Origin: an uncultured Oscillospiraceae bacterium
GTDB taxonomy: Bacteria; Bacillota; Clostridia; Oscillospirales; Acutalibacteraceae
Direction of reading: 5' to 3'
Assembly: GCA_958451705.1 (NCBI GenBank)
Contig: CAUDRD010000047.1
Coordinates: 1-9,274 of the forward strand
DNA: 9,274 bases
Part shown: positions 6,733 through 9,274 of the stretch, piece by piece
Position numbering within the stretch: position 1 is the stretch's first letter
Layout: each line of letters opens with the position of its first letter
Made by a program: the position numbers and the translations under genes
Notes under the pieces: generated by a model
Database searches by the model: none
What the model was told of the DNA's origin: nothing
Seen by the model: only the letters and a program-made list of their open reading frames with translations

Positions 6733-7041
6733 ATGTCAGTTCTTTCAGTAAATAAAAACAGCTTTGTAGAAGAGGTAATAAATTCCGATAAAACAGTTCT
6801 CGTAGATTTCTGGGCTTCATGGTGCGGACCTTGCAGAATGCTTTCACCAATAGTCGATGAAATTGCTGCGGAGCATCCTGAAATAAAGGTATGCAAGGTA
6901 AATGTTGACGACGAGCCGGAGCTTGCTCAGAGCTTCCAGATTATGAGCATACCGTCCCTTATCGTTTTCAAAAACGGAAAGGTAGTTGCAAATTCAGTAG
7001 GTCTTAGACCAAAAGCGGAAATTGAGGCGATGATAAAATGA
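6733..7041 (+). CDS. trxA: Thioredoxin
   Basis: A single-domain thioredoxin of 102 residues that reduces disulfides or persulfides in the cytoplasm. The redox motif W-C-G-P-C is at residues 30-34 (Cys31, Cys34), with the buried Asp25 before it and the cis-proline in the SIPSL segment near residue 75. Length and motif order are those of classical TrxA. AAAGGAG lies 9 bases before the ATG; an ATG at 6726 is out of frame and not used. The stop codon overlaps the start of the rhodanese gene (ATGA), so the two are translationally coupled. No thioredoxin reductase gene is visible, so reduction must come from elsewhere in the genome or from the downstream flavoenzyme. Being the first gene of a sulfur-handling operon suggests a specialised partner role rather than the housekeeping thioredoxin, though this is an inference. 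Confidence 0.95.
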   Translation: MSVLSVNKNSFVEEVINSDKTVLVDFWASWCGPCRMLSPIVDEIAAEHPEIKVCKVNVDDEPELAQSFQIMSIPSLIVFKNGKVVANSVGLRPKAEIEAMIK

Positions 7042-7352
7042 GTTTTCTTGATTTTTTTACTTCCAGCAAAGTTAGCTTTGAGGACGGACTCAAAGAATTT
7101 CACAACGAGAAAAACGGGGTTCTTCTTGATGTGAGAACCCCAGAGGAATATAAATTTGAGGGTCATGTACCTGGCAGCGTCAATCTCCCCCTTGACAGGC
7201 TTTCTGGAATCACCATAGATAAAAGCAGTCCTATTTTCGTCTACTGCTACAGCGGAGCGAGAAGCGGTCAGGCTGCACGTTATCTTAAACAGCTGGGATA
7301 TACCGTAACGGATTTGGGCGGCATTACCTCTTATAGAGGTCCCCTTGAATAA
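7038..7352 (+). CDS. Single-domain rhodanese-like sulfurtransferase
   Basis: A 104-residue rhodanese domain protein that can carry sulfane sulfur as a cysteine persulfide. The CH2A-like LLDVRTPEEY segment (29-38), the GHVPGSVNLPL segment (42-52) and the active loop CYSGARSG with Cys70 are intact, so it should be catalytically active. There is no signal peptide, so it is likely cytoplasmic, like GlpE and PspE-related single-domain forms without export. It starts inside the thioredoxin stop region (4-bp overlap), giving close coupling. The fusion gene downstream has a second rhodanese domain with a similar C-x-S-G-x-R-S loop, so the operon encodes two. The sulfur donor and acceptor cannot be told from the sequence. 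Confidence 0.92.
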   Translation: MSFLDFFTSSKVSFEDGLKEFHNEKNGVLLDVRTPEEYKFEGHVPGSVNLPLDRLSGITIDKSSPIFVYCYSGARSGQAARYLKQLGYTVTDLGGITSYRGPLE

Positions 7353-7367
7353 AAGGAGTGAAGAAAG

Positions 7368-9068
7368 ATGAAAGTTGTAATTATCGGCGGAGTTGCAGGA
7401 GGAGCCACAGCGGCGGCACGTCTTCGCAGACTCGATGAAAGCGCAGAGATAGTAATTCTCGAAAGAAGCGGCTATGTTTCCTATGCAAACTGCGGACTTC
7501 CCTATTATGCAGGAGGAGTTATAAAGGACAAAAGCGCATTAACTTTAAAAACTCCCGAGGATTTTTATGAGCGTTTCCGTGTTGATGTCCGTGTAAAAAA
7601 TGAAGTTACCGCAATAAATCCTGAAAAAAAGACCGTCACTGTTCGCCGTCTTGAAGATATGAGCGAATATGAAGAAAGCTACGATAAGCTGATTCTTTCT
7701 CCCGGAGCCAAAGCCGTTCAGCTTCCTCTTCCTGGAGCCGACAATGAGAAAATCATGACACTTCGCACCGTTGAGGATGTTTTCAGAATAAGAGATTATT
7801 TGGAAGAACACAATCCCGAAACAGCGGCGGTAATCGGCGGCGGCTTTATAGGTCTTGAGGCTGCGGAAAATCTTATGCACTGCGGCGTTAAGACAACTCT
7901 CTTTCAGAACAGTCCCCATGTAATGCCAAACCTCGACTATGATATTGCAAGCGGGGTTAATTCCTATCTTCGCAGTAAGGGCCTTGATTTAAGACTTAAT
8001 AAATCCGTCAGCGGCTTTAAGGAGGATAACGGAAAAATAGAGGTAACAGTTGAAAACTCAGAAAGCGTCACTGTAGACCTTGTTATAATGGCTGTAGGCG
8101 TTGTACCCGAAACCCATTTGGCGGAAAAAGCGGGACTTAAACTTGGCATAAAAAAAGCTATAGTTGTAAACGAACATATGGAAACCTCCGTGCCGGATAT
8201 TTACGCCGTTGGCGACGCTGTACAGATTAAGAATTTTGTAACAGGCGAGGACGCACTTATCTCCCTTGCAGGTCCCGCCAATAAACAGGGCAGAATTGCG
8301 GCGGATAATATCTGCGGCATTAAGAGTAAATATACTGGCGGACAGGGTTCATCGGTCATTAAGCTTTTCGATATGACTGTTGCGTCTACAGGTATAAATG
8401 AAAAAACAGCTTCAGCTTTGGGCTTAGAGTACGATAAGGCAGTTACTTATTCTGCATCCCACGCCACATACTATCCCGGAGCAACTGATATGACAATTAA
8501 AACAGTCTATGTTCCGTCAACTGGCAAGATTTTAGGGGCACAGATTGTAGGCTTTGACGGCGTCGATAAACGTATAGACGTTATGGCGGCGGCAATCAGA
8601 GGCGGCATGACCTCAGCTGATCTTGAAGAGCTGGAGCTTTCATATGCACCGCCCTTCTCATCTGCAAAAGATCCGGTAAATATGGTGGGATACGTTATTG
8701 AAAATCTCCGCTCAGGCCTTGTAAAACAGCATCACTGGCATGACGTAGAAAAGCTTATAGGCGATGATTCCGTAATCCTGCTCGATACAAGAACAGCGGG
8801 AGAGTACAGAAGGGGAAGAATCCCCGGCTCTGTAAATATCCCTCTTGACAGTCTCCGTGAGAGATTAAATGAGCTTGATAAATCCAAAAAGATTTATGTA
8901 AACTGCTTTAGCGGCCTTAGAAGCTATATCGCTTGCCGTATTCTCACTCAAAACGGCTTCGACTGCAGCAATCTGTCCGGTGGTTTCAGATATTATGAAT
9001 ATATTGCCGGGGATAAAGCGTACGATGAAGAGCCTACACATCCCTGCGGAATAAAAATAGAAAAGTAA
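7368..9068 (+). CDS. CoA-disulfide reductase / persulfide reductase with C-terminal rhodanese domain
   Basis: A 566-residue FAD-dependent pyridine nucleotide-disulfide reductase fused to rhodanese, as in CoADR-RHD and NADH-dependent persulfide reductase (Npsr) enzymes, which reduce CoA disulfide, CoA persulfide or polysulfide. The N-terminal FAD loop is GGVAGGATAAARLRR (from Gly7), and the single active cysteine of this group is Cys42 in SYANCGLPY. The NAD(P)H loop GGGFIG starts at Gly157, the second FAD motif YAVGDA has Asp283, and the dimerisation domain ends in YAPPFSSAKDPVN (Tyr426), a hallmark of CoA-disulfide reductases. The rhodanese domain (about 460-555) keeps Cys513 in CFSGLRS. AAAGGAG lies a few bases before the ATG, 15 bp after the rhodanese stop. 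NADH versus NADPH preference and the true substrate are open, but fusion with rhodanese favours a persulfide substrate. Confidence 0.93.
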   Translation: MKVVIIGGVAGGATAAARLRRLDESAEIVILERSGYVSYANCGLPYYAGGVIKDKSALTLKTPEDFYERFRVDVRVKNEVTAINPEKKTVTVRRLEDMSEYEESYDKLILSPGAKAVQLPLPGADNEKIMTLRTVEDVFRIRDYLEEHNPETAAVIGGGFIGLEAAENLMHCGVKTTLFQNSPHVMPNLDYDIASGVNSYLRSKGLDLRLNKSVSGFKEDNGKIEVTVENSESVTVDLVIMAVGVVPETHLAEKAGLKLGIKKAIVVNEHMETSVPDIYAVGDAVQIKNFVTGEDALISLAGPANKQGRIAADNICGIKSKYTGGQGSSVIKLFDMTVASTGINEKTASALGLEYDKAVTYSASHATYYPGATDMTIKTVYVPSTGKILGAQIVGFDGVDKRIDVMAAAIRGGMTSADLEELELSYAPPFSSAKDPVNMVGYVIENLRSGLVKQHHWHDVEKLIGDDSVILLDTRTAGEYRRGRIPGSVNIPLDSLRERLNELDKSKKIYVNCFSGLRSYIACRILTQNGFDCSNLSGGFRYYEYIAGDKAYDEEPTHPCGIKIEK

Positions 9069-9101
9069 ATATTTTAATTTAATCTTAAGTATAAAATAGA
9101 G

Positions 9102-9135
9102 AAAGCCATTGGTTTGCAGAAGAACCAATGGCTTT
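9102..9135 (+). terminator. Perfect 13-bp hairpin after the sulfur operon, probable terminator
   Basis: AAAGCCATTGGTT (9102-9114) pairs exactly with AACCAATGGCTTT (9123-9135), and a G-U pair can extend it. It lies 33 bp after the fusion gene. Only the CTTT of the stem itself supplies U on the + strand, followed by A; the minus-strand flank (TTTCTCTATTTTA) is richer in T, so it may also serve a convergent gene beyond the window. Confidence 0.6.
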
Positions 9136-9274
9136 AAAAATGTAGAGTTGCACTAACTCTGAGTCTTTCAAAACACAGATATAAAAATATCAAATCCTTA
9201 CTCTCCTTATAACATTTTTCTTTATAAAACTGCATAAATTTACATCGAAGTTTATCGAAAATAAACTATTTATA
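9136..9274. other. AT-rich intergenic end of the window, no gene recognised
   Basis: These 139 bases are AT-rich and hold no convincing coding frame. A small hairpin, AGAGTT (9144-9149) with AACTCT (9155-9160), is followed by GAGTCTTT and could be a weak second terminator. ATCGAA occurs twice near 9244-9260. Nothing else stands out. Confidence 0.5.

Noticed and set aside
7545..7919. 124-residue minus-strand open frame
   Set aside because: Shadow of the FAD/NAD domain of the CoA-disulfide reductase fusion; no ribosome site or domain seen.
8865..9128. 87-residue minus-strand open frame reaching past the fusion gene
   Set aside because: It crosses the hairpin at 9102-9135 and overlaps the conserved rhodanese domain; no family features.
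1..9274. CRISPR arrays, tRNA or rRNA genes, insertion sequences, prophage or defence genes
   Set aside because: No regularly spaced repeats, cloverleaf-like segments, transposase motifs or long terminal repeats were seen on reading the window; the genes present are ordinary chromosomal ones.

Overview
The window looks like a chromosomal segment of a low-GC, Gram-positive anaerobe of the class Clostridia. The support is the AT-rich intergenic DNA, strong purine-rich ribosome binding sites, a small DUF3787-like protein of the kind linked to clostridial spores, and the mltG/U32-protease pairing seen in Firmicutes. I cannot place it below class with confidence. Apart from one small gene, everything is on the + strand.

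Layout. (1) Bases 3-3600 are a tight run of three genes. The first is the 3' part of mltG (cell-wall lytic transglycosylase), cut by the left edge. The second is a U32-family protein of the TrhP/YrrN/YrrO type, probably acting in tRNA hydroxylation. The third is a two-domain GNAT-like acyltransferase (DUF5596 type). Two hairpins close this run. (2) At 3685-3846 a 53-residue DUF3787-like gene lies on the minus strand, divergent from (3) a 586-residue long-chain acyl-CoA synthetase at 4017-5777, which has its own promoter and a strong intrinsic terminator. (4) Bases 5906-9068 are a redox and sulfur module: a Crp/Fnr-family regulator with its own promoter, then a separate promoter driving thioredoxin, a single-domain rhodanese and a CoA-disulfide reductase/rhodanese fusion. 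The right edge holds a hairpin and AT-rich DNA without a recognisable gene.

How the genes fit together. The last three genes form one transcription unit: thioredoxin and rhodanese overlap by 4 bp, and the fusion follows 15 bp later. Together they supply a dithiol reductant, a sulfurtransferase and a flavin-dependent reductase able to act on CoA disulfide or persulfide. This suggests thiol-redox or sulfane-sulfur handling. The regulator's recognition helix keeps the Arg-Glu-(3)-Arg pattern that reads GTGA in E. coli CRP. A perfect GTGAC-AAA-GTCAC palindrome sits at about -41 of the promoter for this unit, the usual place for activation by this family. The regulator lacks the cAMP-binding residues and has cysteines in its sensor domain, so thiol-based sensing is a testable idea. 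I see no clearly new biological system. This regulator-operator-operon module is the most interesting part.
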